NCBI GenBank assembly: GCA_017405675.1 | Contig: JAFRAB010000026.1 | Location: forward strand, 1 to 64,000 | Length of the DNA stretch: 64,000 bases | Direction of reading: 5' to 3' | From: Erysipelotrichaceae bacterium | GTDB taxonomy: Bacteria; Bacillota_I; Bacilli_A; Erysipelotrichales; Erysipelotrichaceae | Part shown: positions 52,548 through 60,978 of the stretch, piece by piece | Position numbering within the stretch: position 1 is the stretch's first letter | Layout: each line of letters opens with the position of its first letter | Translations under genes and position numbers: made by a program | The notes under the pieces: generated by a model | Databases searched by the model: none | Seen by the model: only the letters and a program-made list of their open reading frames with translations | What the model was told of the DNA's origin: nothing

Positions 52548-52632
52548 GCACTGGTGGCGGAATAGGCAGACGCGTACGTTTGAGGGGCGTATGACAGCAG
52601 TCGTGTGGGTTCAAGTCCCATCCAGTGCACCA
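52548..52632 (+). tRNA. tRNA-Leu (GAG)
   Basis: An 85-base class II tRNA with CCA encoded. Acceptor stem GCACTGG/CCAGTGC (52548-52554, 52622-52628), anticodon stem TACGT/GCGTA, loop TTGAGGG with anticodon GAG at 52582-52584, an extra arm typical of leucine tRNA, and a T arm with GGTTCAAGTCC. It reads CUC/CUU codons. Confidence 0.95.
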
Positions 52633-52644
52633 TATTACAGAAGA

Positions 52645-52669
52645 AAAGCCTTAATGATAAGGCTTTTTA
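52645..52669 (+). terminator. Intrinsic terminator after tRNA-Leu
   Basis: AAAGCCTTA/TAAGGCTTT stem with ATGA loop and T5. It overlaps the stop codon of the convergent exporter gene. Confidence 0.85.
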
Positions 52670-53539
52670 TTTTGTTTGGGATGAGAATGACATTTCACTG
52701 ACCGCGGCTGCGATAATGACCATCAGGGCTCCGATCCAGCCGTACAGTGACAGAGGTTCATTCAGAATGAATACTGAAGTAAGGACGGATACCACCGGTT
52801 CCAGATAGCCCAGTACGGCAACTGTCTGAACGGGCAGGGTAGCCATGCCGGAGAAATACAGACAGTAAGCCACGCCGGTATGAACAATGGACAGTAACAG
52901 AATGATCAGTATGGATTCCGTATTGAAGTTCAGAGCAATACCTCTGTTGTGGATCAGGAAATAAGGCAGTATCGTAAAGGCTGATATGATAAGCTGGACG
53001 ATGGAACGGTCGTAAGCCGAGATGTTTTCCAGCTTGCGGTTGCATAGTACGATCCCCACGAAGCCCAGAGCTGCCAGTAATCCGAAGATGATCCCGGCCG
53101 GATCACCCAGGGATCCTCCGGTAATTCCGGATACCAGGATGATGCCGATAAAGGCAGCTGCCACGCACGGCAGCTTTCTGACTTCCAGTTTTTCATGAAG
53201 GACCAGAGGTGATATCAGGACGACGATTATCGGAGCCAGATAGTTGCACAGACTGGCAATGGCTACGGTCGTCTTGATGTAGGCAGCGAACAGGAAGATC
53301 CAGTTCAGCCCCAGACAGATGCCTGATAATACCAGCCATTTCAGATTCTTTTTTATCGCCGGAAGATCAGGATTTCGGCCGGTCAGTTTCAGATAGCTGA
53401 AGATAAACAGCGAGCCGATGGAACCGCGGCACATGGCTACCAGTTCGCTTGGCAGATCAACGCGGCGTAAAAACAGACCGATGGTACCGTATAAAACGAC
53501 CGCTGTTATGTATTTTAGTCTTTCCCTGTGAAGGTTCAT
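52667..53539 (-). CDS. EamA/DMT-family membrane transporter
   Basis: A 290-residue protein with ten predicted membrane helices in two EamA halves (about 10-130 and 145-280), the drug/metabolite transporter layout. The second half keeps a P-x-x-x-x-x-x-Y-L-x-E/P-V pattern (VAVLGYLEPVVSVL). Such proteins export metabolites or amino acids; the substrate is unknown. Monocistronic and convergent with tRNA-Leu. Confidence 0.9.
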   Translation of the reverse strand: MNLHRERLKYITAVVLYGTIGLFLRRVDLPSELVAMCRGSIGSLFIFSYLKLTGRNPDLPAIKKNLKWLVLSGICLGLNWIFLFAAYIKTTVAIASLCNYLAPIIVVLISPLVLHEKLEVRKLPCVAAAFIGIILVSGITGGSLGDPAGIIFGLLAALGFVGIVLCNRKLENISAYDRSIVQLIISAFTILPYFLIHNRGIALNFNTESILIILLLSIVHTGVAYCLYFSGMATLPVQTVAVLGYLEPVVSVLTSVFILNEPLSLYGWIGALMVIIAAAVSEMSFSSQTK

Positions 53540-53692
53540 GTTCCATTACCGCCTTAACTTATGCATTAACAGGATTTTATCATATTATGCGGACAGTATC
53601 CCTGTATATGACTGAAGTATTTCAGAGGTTATGTTTAACGACTTTTTCACTTTTTTCCTTTATAATGAAATAAATAATGGAGGAAATATAAT

Positions 53693-54457
53693 ATGTGGAA
53701 CAGTTTTAATACAGGCGACTACAGCGGTATGATGGCTGAAACCAGAAAAATCAGAGGTTGTAATAATGACGAGATCAACATCTACTATTCTCATCCGCTG
53801 ACACCTGGCCCTCATCCAGGTATCGTACTGATACCTCATATGCCGGGCTGGGACGAATGGTGCCGTGAAACAGCCAGAAGATTCACGGAACACGGCTACA
53901 GCGTGGTATGTCCTGATATCTATTCCCGCTTCGGAACCGGAACTCCTGTGGAAGTTTCCAGAAGACGGATGGAAAACGGCATGGCAACTGATGAGACAGT
54001 CATGGGTGATACGGCTGCTTCAATCGACTACCTCAGACGGCAGCATGACTCCAACAACAAGGTTGGTGTCATCGGCATGTGTTCAGGCGGCCGACATACA
54101 TTCCTGGCAGCCTGCACTCTGGAAGGCATTGATGCTGCAGTTGACTGCTGGGGCGGCGGTGTGATCATGCCTGATGAAGCATTGTCACCGGCCAGACCTG
54201 TTTCACCTCATACGCTGACTCAGAACCTGAGCTGTCCTTTACTCGGTATCTTCGGTAACGATGACAGACATCCTGATGTCAATGAGGTCAACGAGACTGA
54301 GGAACTGCTTAAGAAGTATGACAAGAACTATGAATTCCACCGCTATGACGGGGCAGGACATGGTTTCTGGTATTACGATAAAGGCATGTACCGTCAGGAA
54401 CAGGCAATGGATTCCTGGAATAAAGCCCTGGAATTCTTCGACAGATATCTGAAATGA
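53693..54457 (+). CDS. Dienelactone hydrolase family protein
   Basis: A 254-residue alpha/beta hydrolase. The nucleophile elbow is GMCSGG with cysteine as nucleophile, as in dienelactone hydrolase; the acid is in FGNDDRHP and the histidine in GAGHGFWY. The true substrate in an anaerobe is unlikely to be an aromatic-ring product, so the name describes the fold. TATAAT and TGGAGGAAA precede the ATG. A hairpin follows. Confidence 0.88.
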   Translation: MWNSFNTGDYSGMMAETRKIRGCNNDEINIYYSHPLTPGPHPGIVLIPHMPGWDEWCRETARRFTEHGYSVVCPDIYSRFGTGTPVEVSRRRMENGMATDETVMGDTAASIDYLRRQHDSNNKVGVIGMCSGGRHTFLAACTLEGIDAAVDCWGGGVIMPDEALSPARPVSPHTLTQNLSCPLLGIFGNDDRHPDVNEVNETEELLKKYDKNYEFHRYDGAGHGFWYYDKGMYRQEQAMDSWNKALEFFDRYLK

Positions 54458-54458
54458 A

Positions 54459-54487
54459 ATGACCGGCTGTAAAAGCCGGTTTATAAT
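54459..54487 (+). promoter_or_regulatory. Promoter with -10 six bases before ATG (leaderless candidate)
   Basis: ATGACC (54459-54464, four of six matches to TTGACA), 17-base spacer, TATAAT (54482-54487), six bases, then ATG 54494 with no Shine-Dalgarno. Confidence 0.55.
54462..54484 (+). terminator. Weak intrinsic terminator
   Basis: ACCGGCT/AGCCGGT stem with a GTAAA loop, followed only by TTTAT. It may end the hydrolase transcript; it also lies within the region of the next promoter. Confidence 0.5.
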
Positions 54488-54493
54488 ATATTT

Positions 54494-55717
54494 ATGGAGA
54501 AGAAAGATTTTGCGGTAATGGTCAAGCCGGTAGGATCCAGATGCAACATGCGCTGTACCTACTGTTACTATCTGCCTCTGAACATTTCCCATGATGCCGT
54601 CATGACGCTGGAAACGGCGGAAAAGATGATCAGAAACTGTATTGAATCAAGCCGGAACAATACGGTGTCTTTCGTCTGGCATGGGGGAGAACCGACCATC
54701 AGAGGTCTGGATTTCTACCGTAAGATCGTGGAAATACAAAAGAAATATCTGCCGGAAGGCTGGCAGTGCTGGAATAATCTGCAGACCAACGGACTGGGAC
54801 TGACTGATGAATGGTGCCAGTTCCTAAAAGAGAATCACTTTGATGTCGGTATCTCTCTGGACGGTACGAAACGGGCACATGACAGTAACCGTCATGATGT
54901 CGCCGGTAATGAAACATATGAACGCATCAGGGAAAACATTGCCAGACTGCAGAAATACGGCATAAACCCTGACCTGTTATGTACGGTCAACAGCGAAACA
55001 GTCAGAAAACCGCTGGAAGTATATGAAAATCTGAAAAATCTGCGTACCGGATGGATGCAGTTCATACCGGTGGTCAACCGTGATCCTGACGGAACGGTCA
55101 GAGATGAATCGGTAACTGACGAGGAATACGGTGACTTCCTGTGCAATATCTTCAATCAGTGGATCTTCAATGATCTGGGTAAGGTAAATGTCCAACTTTT
55201 CATTGAACTGGTAAACATGTATGCCGGAGGAAGTGCCTCATTGTGCTGGCTGCAGGAAACCTGCGGCAATGTGCCGGTCGTGGAAGCGGATGGCAAAGTG
55301 TATGCCTGCGACCATTTCGTCAGAGATAACTACTGTATTGGAACAGTTGATGAGAGTTTTGCCAGCATGCTGGATAAGCCTGCGCAGCAGCAGTTCGGAC
55401 GGAATAAGCATGAAGGTCTGACTGAAAAGTGCCTGAACTGCCGTTTTCTGAGACTGTGTCATGGCGGCTGTCCGAAAGACCGTTTTGGCGAAGACGGGCA
55501 GTATTATCTGTGTGAAGGACTGCTTAAGCTGTTCAGACTGTCGGAAAGAACCATAAAAGGTCTAGTCGAACTTAATGGCAGGGACAGTCAGTACATCATG
55601 AAGGAATTAAAGGCCAGAGAACTGGCTTTGCGAAATAAGGCTGACCGCAACGGATCGTGTACATGTGGCAGCGGACTGAAGTTTAAAAAATGCTGCGGGC
55701 GTTATCGGGTGCGTTAA
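54494..55717 (+). CDS. Radical SAM protein, anaerobic sulfatase-maturase-like, with SEC-C tail
   Basis: A 407-residue anSME-like enzyme. The radical SAM cluster ligands are C17, C21 and C24 (CNMRCTYC); the SPASM region carries further cysteines (ETCGNVPVV, VYACDHF, CLNCRFLRLCHGGCPKD) that bind two auxiliary clusters. anSMEs oxidise a Cys or Ser of sulfatases to formylglycine. No sulfatase lies nearby. Unusually, the C terminus ends with CTCGSGLKFKKCC, a SEC-C zinc motif. The start appears leaderless. The SIS gene begins within 15 bases of the stop. Confidence 0.88.
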   Translation: MEKKDFAVMVKPVGSRCNMRCTYCYYLPLNISHDAVMTLETAEKMIRNCIESSRNNTVSFVWHGGEPTIRGLDFYRKIVEIQKKYLPEGWQCWNNLQTNGLGLTDEWCQFLKENHFDVGISLDGTKRAHDSNRHDVAGNETYERIRENIARLQKYGINPDLLCTVNSETVRKPLEVYENLKNLRTGWMQFIPVVNRDPDGTVRDESVTDEEYGDFLCNIFNQWIFNDLGKVNVQLFIELVNMYAGGSASLCWLQETCGNVPVVEADGKVYACDHFVRDNYCIGTVDESFASMLDKPAQQQFGRNKHEGLTEKCLNCRFLRLCHGGCPKDRFGEDGQYYLCEGLLKLFRLSERTIKGLVELNGRDSQYIMKELKARELALRNKADRNGSCTCGSGLKFKKCCGRYRVR

Positions 55718-55731
55718 CAGGAGAACGACAT

Positions 55732-56460
55732 ATGAAAACTGAATTTGAATACATCAACAGGATGACAGAGATCCTGCAGGAAGTTTATGAAGTCAATAAG
55801 GACAATATAAAGGCAGCGGCAGAGAAGTTTGCGGAAACCATGCTGAATGACAGGATAATCCATACCTTCGGTACCGGTCATTCACATATGGTGGGCATGG
55901 AAGCTTTTGCCCGTGCCGGCGGTTTAGGCAATTTGGATGCCATGATGGACCCTGATGTTCTGTGCAACCAGGGAGTTGACAGAGGCAGCCGTATTGAGAG
56001 GATCAGCGGCATCAGCGATATCATCTATGACAGCCATGTCATTGAACCGGGAGATATAATGGTGATCATTTCCAATTCCGGTAGAAATGCCATGCCGGTG
56101 GAAATGGCCATGCGCTGTCAGAAGGAAGGCATCTATACCATCGCCATTACTTCCCTGGAACAGTCAGAGAAGACAACCAGCCGACACAGCAGCGGCAAGA
56201 AGCTTTATGAGCTGTGTGATCTGGTACTGGATAACCGCTCACCGGCAGGCGATGGCTGCCTGAACATCGGCGGTATCGTTGCCGGTGCCGTCAGCAACAT
56301 TACAGGCTTCTATCTTATCGATACGATTACTACGGAAGCCCTGAAGATGGTTACGGAGAAGGGTTTCAGACCTTATGTCTATCAGTCACAGAACGTTGAC
56401 GGTTACAACAATGATGCGATTTATCGGAAATATTTCGGAAGGGTCAAGTATATCAGGTAA
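55732..56460 (+). CDS. SIS-domain sugar phosphate isomerase-like protein
   Basis: A 242-residue protein with the SIS fold: FGTGHSHMVGMEAFARAGG and IISNSGRNAMPVEMA, the phosphosugar-binding loops. It resembles the UPF0309 family of putative sugar isomerases. The ATG at 55732 follows CAGGAG; the longer frame from 55690 lies inside the preceding gene. The HD gene begins two bases after the stop. Reaction unknown. Confidence 0.85.
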   Translation: MKTEFEYINRMTEILQEVYEVNKDNIKAAAEKFAETMLNDRIIHTFGTGHSHMVGMEAFARAGGLGNLDAMMDPDVLCNQGVDRGSRIERISGISDIIYDSHVIEPGDIMVIISNSGRNAMPVEMAMRCQKEGIYTIAITSLEQSEKTTSRHSSGKKLYELCDLVLDNRSPAGDGCLNIGGIVAGAVSNITGFYLIDTITTEALKMVTEKGFRPYVYQSQNVDGYNNDAIYRKYFGRVKYIR

Positions 56461-56462
56461 AA

Positions 56463-57437
56463 ATGCTGAAAATATATCACGGTGAGATACCTGCATTCAT
56501 AAAAGAGGCTGCAAAAAGCCCTGAAATGCAGAGATTAAAAAAAGTAGGAATGGACTGCGGTTGTGAATACACCGCTCTTTCCACATGGGAAAATGTCACC
56601 CCGTATAAGAGATATGAACACTCAGTTGGCGTAGCCCTGATCGTATGGCATTTCACCGGCAGTAAGAAACAGGCCCTGGCCGGTCTGTTTCACGATATTT
56701 CATCACCGGCTTTTGCCCATGTGGTTGACTTCATGAATAATGATCATCTCAATCAGGAGTCTACGGAAGCCGGTACAAAGGAGATCATAGAAAATTCAGC
56801 TGAGATACAGAAACTGTTAAAATCACTGGAGCTGACAGTTGAAGATGTCTGTGATTATCATGAATATCCGATCGCTGATAACGATCCTCCTAAACTGTCC
56901 GCCGACAGACTGGAATATACCTTGTGCAATCTGGTCCGCTATCAGGGCTACAGCAGGGATGATGTAAAGAAAATGTATGATGATCTGATGGTGGGCATAA
57001 ATGAATACGGTGAAGAGGAACTGATGTTCCAGGATCCTGTCATTGCCAGGGAATTTGTACTGGGCTGTCTGAAAAACAGCAGACTTTATGTGTGCGATGA
57101 AGACCGTTATTCCATGGAAGTACTGGCTCGTATTTTAAGAAAGGCCATCATTAATAAGGCCATTGATTATGAAGACCTTTATAAGGATGAGGAATATATC
57201 ATCAAACGCATAAAGAATTCTCAGGACTGGTACTGGTTTACCCGTCTCAACCGTGTTGAAAGAAATACCCATTATAATGGAGCCTGCTGGATACAGATCC
57301 GGGCTAAGAAAAGATATATAGATCCGTATGTTTATGGTAAAGGAAGACTGTCACAGCTTGATCCGCCGGTAAAGGAAGAACTGCAGAAGTTCATTGATCT
57401 TGATTTTGACAGCTATCTGAAAGGATTTATCAAATAG
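56463..57437 (+). CDS. HD-domain phosphohydrolase
   Basis: A 324-residue HD-superfamily metal-dependent phosphohydrolase. Metal ligands are visible as RYEHSVGVA and FHDISSPAFAH, with a later histidine/aspartate in YHEYPIADND. The fold hydrolyses nucleotides or other phosphomonoesters; the substrate is unknown. It lies directly after the SIS gene, so it may dephosphorylate a related sugar phosphate or nucleotide. Ends at an intrinsic terminator. Confidence 0.85.
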   Translation: MLKIYHGEIPAFIKEAAKSPEMQRLKKVGMDCGCEYTALSTWENVTPYKRYEHSVGVALIVWHFTGSKKQALAGLFHDISSPAFAHVVDFMNNDHLNQESTEAGTKEIIENSAEIQKLLKSLELTVEDVCDYHEYPIADNDPPKLSADRLEYTLCNLVRYQGYSRDDVKKMYDDLMVGINEYGEEELMFQDPVIAREFVLGCLKNSRLYVCDEDRYSMEVLARILRKAIINKAIDYEDLYKDEEYIIKRIKNSQDWYWFTRLNRVERNTHYNGACWIQIRAKKRYIDPYVYGKGRLSQLDPPVKEELQKFIDLDFDSYLKGFIK

Positions 57438-57440
57438 AAA

Positions 57441-57463
57441 AGAGACCGTCAGGTCTCCTTTTT
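57441..57463 (+). terminator. Intrinsic terminator
   Basis: GAGACC/GGTCTC stem with GTCA loop, then C and T5. Separates the HD gene from the convergent lipoprotein gene. Confidence 0.85.
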
Positions 57464-57472
57464 GTTATAAGC

Positions 57473-57883
57473 TTATTTACCGACGGTTACCTTAACGGTT
57501 CCCTCAGTGGCACCGACAGCGGTAATGCGGATGATGTAATTCCCTTTGTCGAACTTCAGGGTTGCCTTGTCGTTTCCGGAAATCTTAAGTGTTATGACAG
57601 TTCCGGTTTCGATGACGTCATCCGGACTGTTGTCACTTTGAATAAACACATCTACACTGATGAATTCAAGGGACAGGGCGCCTTTTTCCAGTGAAGCGTC
57701 TACGGTAACCTGCTCATCTTTACCAACAGTGAAATATTCCGTATCGGCAGTCTTGCCATCGGCAGCGGTGGCTTTTATTGTAGTATTATCGCCTATGCGG
57801 GTCAGTTCAAAACTAACCTTGCCGCATCCGGTTACCAGTAATGCTATTATAAGCAGAACTGTAATGATGATTCTTTTTTTCAT
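57473..57883 (-). CDS. Small secreted lipoprotein
   Basis: A 136-residue protein with a type II signal peptide (MKKRIIITVLLI... ending in the lipobox LVTGC, cysteine near residue 20), then a beta-rich domain with no known motif. Lgt (36.3 kb) would lipidate it. ACGGAGG precedes the ATG. Function unknown. Confidence 0.8.
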   Translation of the reverse strand: MKKRIIITVLLIIALLVTGCGKVSFELTRIGDNTTIKATAADGKTADTEYFTVGKDEQVTVDASLEKGALSLEFISVDVFIQSDNSPDDVIETGTVITLKISGNDKATLKFDKGNYIIRITAVGATEGTVKVTVGK

Positions 57884-57955
57884 TTATGAAACCTCCGTAA
57901 CTATCCATAATTTATACTATATCACAATGTTTAAGTTATCAATGAAGCAAATGAG

Positions 57956-57984
57956 TTGACACTAATAATGTTATACTGCATAAT
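57956..57984 (+). promoter_or_regulatory. Promoter of the lysine riboswitch transcript
   Basis: TTGACA (57956-57961), 17-base spacer, CATAAT (57979-57984). Transcription start would be near 57991, just before the aptamer. Confidence 0.75.
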
Positions 57985-57994
57985 ACTAACCATA

Positions 57995-58165
57995 AAACCA
58001 CATAGAGGTAGCGACGCAGATGAGTAAGCAGAGGAGCCGGCAGGCTGAGATACTGCTGAAAGGTAACCGTCGCCGAACGGCATGAACCGGCAGGATCATT
58101 CCGTGGGGATATGGAAAACATCCATATCACTCCTTCTTAATAAGAAGAGGCGCTATTGCGAATGA
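57995..58165 (+). promoter_or_regulatory. Lysine riboswitch (L box)
   Basis: Conserved L-box segments occur in order: AGAGGTAGCG (58004-58013, P1 5' strand), AGTA, a GGAG region, CTGAAAGG, GTCGCCGAA, then the P1 3' strand CGCTATT (58151-58157). P1 closes the multi-helix junction. A terminator hairpin follows, so lysine binding is expected to stop transcription of the ABC transporter genes. The fit to the B. subtilis lysC leader pattern is strong. Confidence 0.92.
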
Positions 58166-58183
58166 TCATTATTCTCAGAAATG

Positions 58184-58216
58184 ACCGTACGTGATGGCAT
58201 GTACGGTTTTATTTTT
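58184..58216 (+). terminator. Lysine-riboswitch terminator
   Basis: A ten-base-pair stem (ACCGTACGTG/CATGTACGGT, one G-U) with ATGG loop, followed by TTTTATTTTT, just before the transporter's Shine-Dalgarno. Confidence 0.88.
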
Positions 58217-58233
58217 GAAATAAGGAGGATCAT

Positions 58234-59061
58234 ATGAATTTCAAGAAACTGTTTATCATCACATTAATCGCTTTATTGCTTACCGGCTGCAGCACACCTC
58301 AGGACAATGTTCCTGAAGGACCGGCAGTATTACGTGTCGGCATGGAATGCAACTATGCCCCGTTTAACTGGACAACTACAACTGCTTCCGATACCACTGT
58401 ACCTATTACATCTGTTGACTATGCTGATGGCTTTGACGTTGTCATAGCTTCAATGCTGGCTGAAAAGGTGGGAATGCAGGTTCAGATCGTCAAGCTTGAC
58501 TGGGATAACCTTATTCCGGCCTTACAGCATGATCAGATCGATGCTGTAATTGCCGGCATGACTGATACCCCGTTAAGAAGGGAAAGCGTTGACTTTACTA
58601 CCCCATATTATGTTTCCGAAGAAGTAATTATCGTACGCAAGGACAGCCCGCTGGCTTCCATTGATAGTATTGCCGCATTACGGGGCTATAAGGTTCAGGG
58701 CCAGATGAATACCATTTACGATGAGATCATCGATCAGATCGCCGGTGTCATTCATGTACCGGCTGCCGAAACATTCCCGGCTTCCATCCAGGCATTGATA
58801 GCTGGAGGTGTTGATGCCGTTACTTCAGAACTGCCGGTAGCTGTAGGCGTTGTCAGTGCTAATCCGGATCTGGCATTTGTACAGTTTGCCGCCAGCAATG
58901 GCTTCAGCGGTTCCGAACAGGATGCTTCCGTGTCAATCGCCGTAAAGAAGGGTAACACTGAACTGCTCAATGCCTTACAGTCTGCTCTGGATACCATCAG
59001 TGAAACACAGCGTCAGCAGCTGATGCTGGATGCAACTGCCAGACAGCCGGCAGGTGAATGA
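58234..59061 (+). CDS. Amino-acid ABC transporter substrate-binding lipoprotein (probably lysine)
   Basis: A 275-residue extracytoplasmic binding protein: signal peptide with lipobox LLTGC (cysteine near residue 19), then a periplasmic-binding-protein type II fold with VGMECNYAPFNW, AVIAGMTDTPLRRESVDFT and other family 3 motifs. The lysine riboswitch directly upstream, which family knowledge ties to lysine genes, makes lysine the likely ligand. TAAGGAGG precedes the ATG; the stop overlaps the permease by ATGA. Confidence 0.92.
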   Translation: MNFKKLFIITLIALLLTGCSTPQDNVPEGPAVLRVGMECNYAPFNWTTTTASDTTVPITSVDYADGFDVVIASMLAEKVGMQVQIVKLDWDNLIPALQHDQIDAVIAGMTDTPLRRESVDFTTPYYVSEEVIIVRKDSPLASIDSIAALRGYKVQGQMNTIYDEIIDQIAGVIHVPAAETFPASIQALIAGGVDAVTSELPVAVGVVSANPDLAFVQFAASNGFSGSEQDASVSIAVKKGNTELLNALQSALDTISETQRQQLMLDATARQPAGE

Positions 59062-59855
59062 TAATGGACCGCTTTATCAGCAACATTCTTAAAATACTGA
59101 GAACCTACGGTGTCAGCCTGATGCTGGGAGTCAGGACGACACTGTTGGTCGCTGTTATAGGAACTGTTGCCGGATTAGCACTGGGACTGATCGTGGGTGG
59201 TATCAGGGCTGTAAAGCTGGATTTTACGGCTTCACCGGCTGCAAGAGTATGCAAGAGGGCCATTGACGGTCTGCTGAATGTTTACATCGCTTTGTTCCGT
59301 GGAACACCGATGATGGTTCAGGCTTTGTTTATATACTATCTGCTGCTGGATATCATTAACTGGACATATCTGCAGGCTGCCATTGTAGTCATATCTGTTA
59401 ATACCGGTGCCTACATGGCTGAAATCATCAGATCAGGTATTCAGTCTGTGGACATCGGTCAGACGGAGGCTGCCCGTGCCTTGGGCATGAGCAATTTCCA
59501 GACCATGATGAATGTCATACTGCCGCAGGCTCTTAAGAATGCCTTTCCGGCTGTGGGAAATGAGTTTATCGTTAACATCAAGGACAGTTCGGTACTGATG
59601 ATTATTTCCATAACGGAACTGATGTTCCAGGCCAAGTCAATTGCCGGATCAACATTCCTGTTTACGGAAACATACTTCATCGAAGCCATGATCTATCTGA
59701 TACTGACCACTGCAGCCAGTATTGCGCTTAACATGATAGAAAAACGTCTGAATAAAAACAGCATCTCATTACCGCAGAGTGACACTAGTCCGTCAAGCTT
59801 TGCCCTGGCCGTTGAAACCAGACAGGAAGGAAACAGTGATTATGTCAGTCGTTGA
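59058..59855 (+). CDS. Amino-acid ABC transporter permease
   Basis: A 265-residue HisM/GlnP-type permease with about five membrane helices. The coupling motif [23 protein letters not shown] contains the EAA loop that docks on the ATPase. Starts at ATG 59058, or 59064 two codons later, and overlaps the ATPase gene by 14 bases. Confidence 0.93.
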   Translation: MIMDRFISNILKILRTYGVSLMLGVRTTLLVAVIGTVAGLALGLIVGGIRAVKLDFTASPAARVCKRAIDGLLNVYIALFRGTPMMVQALFIYYLLLDIINWTYLQAAIVVISVNTGAYMAEIIRSGIQSVDIGQTEAARALGMSNFQTMMNVILPQALKNAFPAVGNEFIVNIKDSSVLMIISITELMFQAKSIAGSTFLFTETYFIEAMIYLILTTAASIALNMIEKRLNKNSISLPQSDTSPSSFALAVETRQEGNSDYVSR

Positions 59856-60567
59856 GATCAGAAAAATCCATAAGAAATTCGGAAACCTGGAAGTGCTGAA
59901 AGGCATTGACTTCAATGTTGAGGAGGGAGAAGTTGTCTGTCTGATAGGCAGAAGCGGTTCCGGTAAGTCAACATTGTTAAGGTGCATCAATCTGCTGGAG
60001 ATACCTGACAGCGGACAGATCAGTGTTTTCGGACAGGACATCATGGAATATAAGAACGTCAATGAATACCGCCGGAAGGTGGGCATGTGCTTCCAGCAGT
60101 TTAATCTGTTTTCCAATCTTAATGTACTGGAAAACTGTGTGTTACCGCAGCGCAAGGTATTAAAAGTGTCCAGGGAAAAAGCTGAGGAAACGGCCTTGTT
60201 CTATCTGAAAAAAGTTGGAATGCTGGATTTCGTGAATGCTTCAGTGAATAACATTTCAGGCGGTCAGAAACAGCGTGTGGCCATTGCCAGAGCGCTGTGC
60301 GTCAATCCCAGGCTGATGCTGTTTGATGAACCGACTTCAGCACTGGACCCGGAAATGGTTCAGGAAGTACTTAACGTCATGAAGACTCTGGCTCAGGAAG
60401 GTCTTACCATGATTATTGTTACTCACGAGATGAGGTTTGCCAGAGAAGTGGCTGACAGGATCGTGTTCATGGACGAAGGAGTCATTGTTGAAGACAATCC
60501 ACCCGAGGTGATGTTTACTCATCCGGAAAACAGCCGTACAGCTGAATTTCTTAAAGCCTACATTTAA
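59842..60567 (+). CDS. Amino-acid ABC transporter ATP-binding protein
   Basis: A 241-residue GlnQ/HisP-type ATPase: Walker [18 protein letters not shown] signature, Walker [15 protein letters not shown], and the H-loop VTHEM. I start at ATG 59842, preceded by AGGAAGG; a longer frame to 59779 overlaps the permease. Ends at an intrinsic terminator. Part of the lysine-regulated operon. Confidence 0.94.
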   Translation: MSVVEIRKIHKKFGNLEVLKGIDFNVEEGEVVCLIGRSGSGKSTLLRCINLLEIPDSGQISVFGQDIMEYKNVNEYRRKVGMCFQQFNLFSNLNVLENCVLPQRKVLKVSREKAEETALFYLKKVGMLDFVNASVNNISGGQKQRVAIARALCVNPRLMLFDEPTSALDPEMVQEVLNVMKTLAQEGLTMIIVTHEMRFAREVADRIVFMDEGVIVEDNPPEVMFTHPENSRTAEFLKAYI

Positions 60568-60570
60568 TGT

Positions 60571-60599
60571 AAAAGCTGTTTTGAATGAAACAGCTTTTT
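60571..60599 (+). terminator. Intrinsic terminator
   Basis: AAAAGCTGTTT/AAACAGCTTTT stem with TGAATG loop and T5, ending the transporter operon. Confidence 0.88.
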
Positions 60600-60680
60600 G
60601 TTGTGCTGATTGTGCTGAAGACATGCGGATAAATGAAGGAAAATATATGAAATTCATCAAATAAGTAGTGAATAATCACA

Positions 60681-60714
60681 TATAATTGACACCATATATG
60701 GTGTCAATTATAAT
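60681..60714 (+). promoter_or_regulatory. hicAB operator-promoter
   Basis: A perfect 32-base palindrome (60681-60712, centre CATATATG) contains a consensus TTGACA (60686-60691), 17-base spacer and TATAAT (60709-60714). Any protein bound to the palindrome would cover the promoter. HicB antitoxins with C-terminal DNA-binding domains repress in this way. Confidence 0.8.
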
Positions 60715-60727
60715 AAAGGAGAATTGA

Positions 60728-60978
60728 ATGTCAAAATGGGATAAGTTGATTAACCGCATACTTCTGATGCCAGATGATGTCAGATTTTCTGAACTAAAGA
60801 CATATTGGAATCATATGGATATAATATGAACAGACCTCGAGGCGGAAGCAGCCACTGTGTTTTTCGTAAAGATGGATACTCTCCCATAACAATACCGCTT
60901 CATGAACCAATTAAAAGAGTGTATGTAAAGATGGTTAAGGAAATAATAGAGGAGCAGCATAAAAATGAAAACAATTGA
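60728..60978 (+). pseudogene. hicA: hicA toxin gene, frameshifted
   Basis: The frame from ATG 60728 (AAAGGAG upstream) encodes MSKWDKLINRILLMPDDV... and stops at TGA 60827-60829 after only 33 codons. From 60805 the +1-related frame encodes LESYGYNMNRPRGGSSH... and GYSPITIPLHEP, the rest of a HicA toxin, ending at 60978 and overlapping hicB by 14 bases. The catalytic histidine segment GSSHCVF lies after the break. One missing T in TATTGG (TATTTGG would restore the frame) at about 60805 explains it. The toxin is probably inactive. Confidence 0.8.

Noticed and set aside
54462..54484. Strong terminator between the hydrolase and the maturase
   Set aside because: Stem is good but the T tract is interrupted (TTTAT), so only weak termination is claimed.
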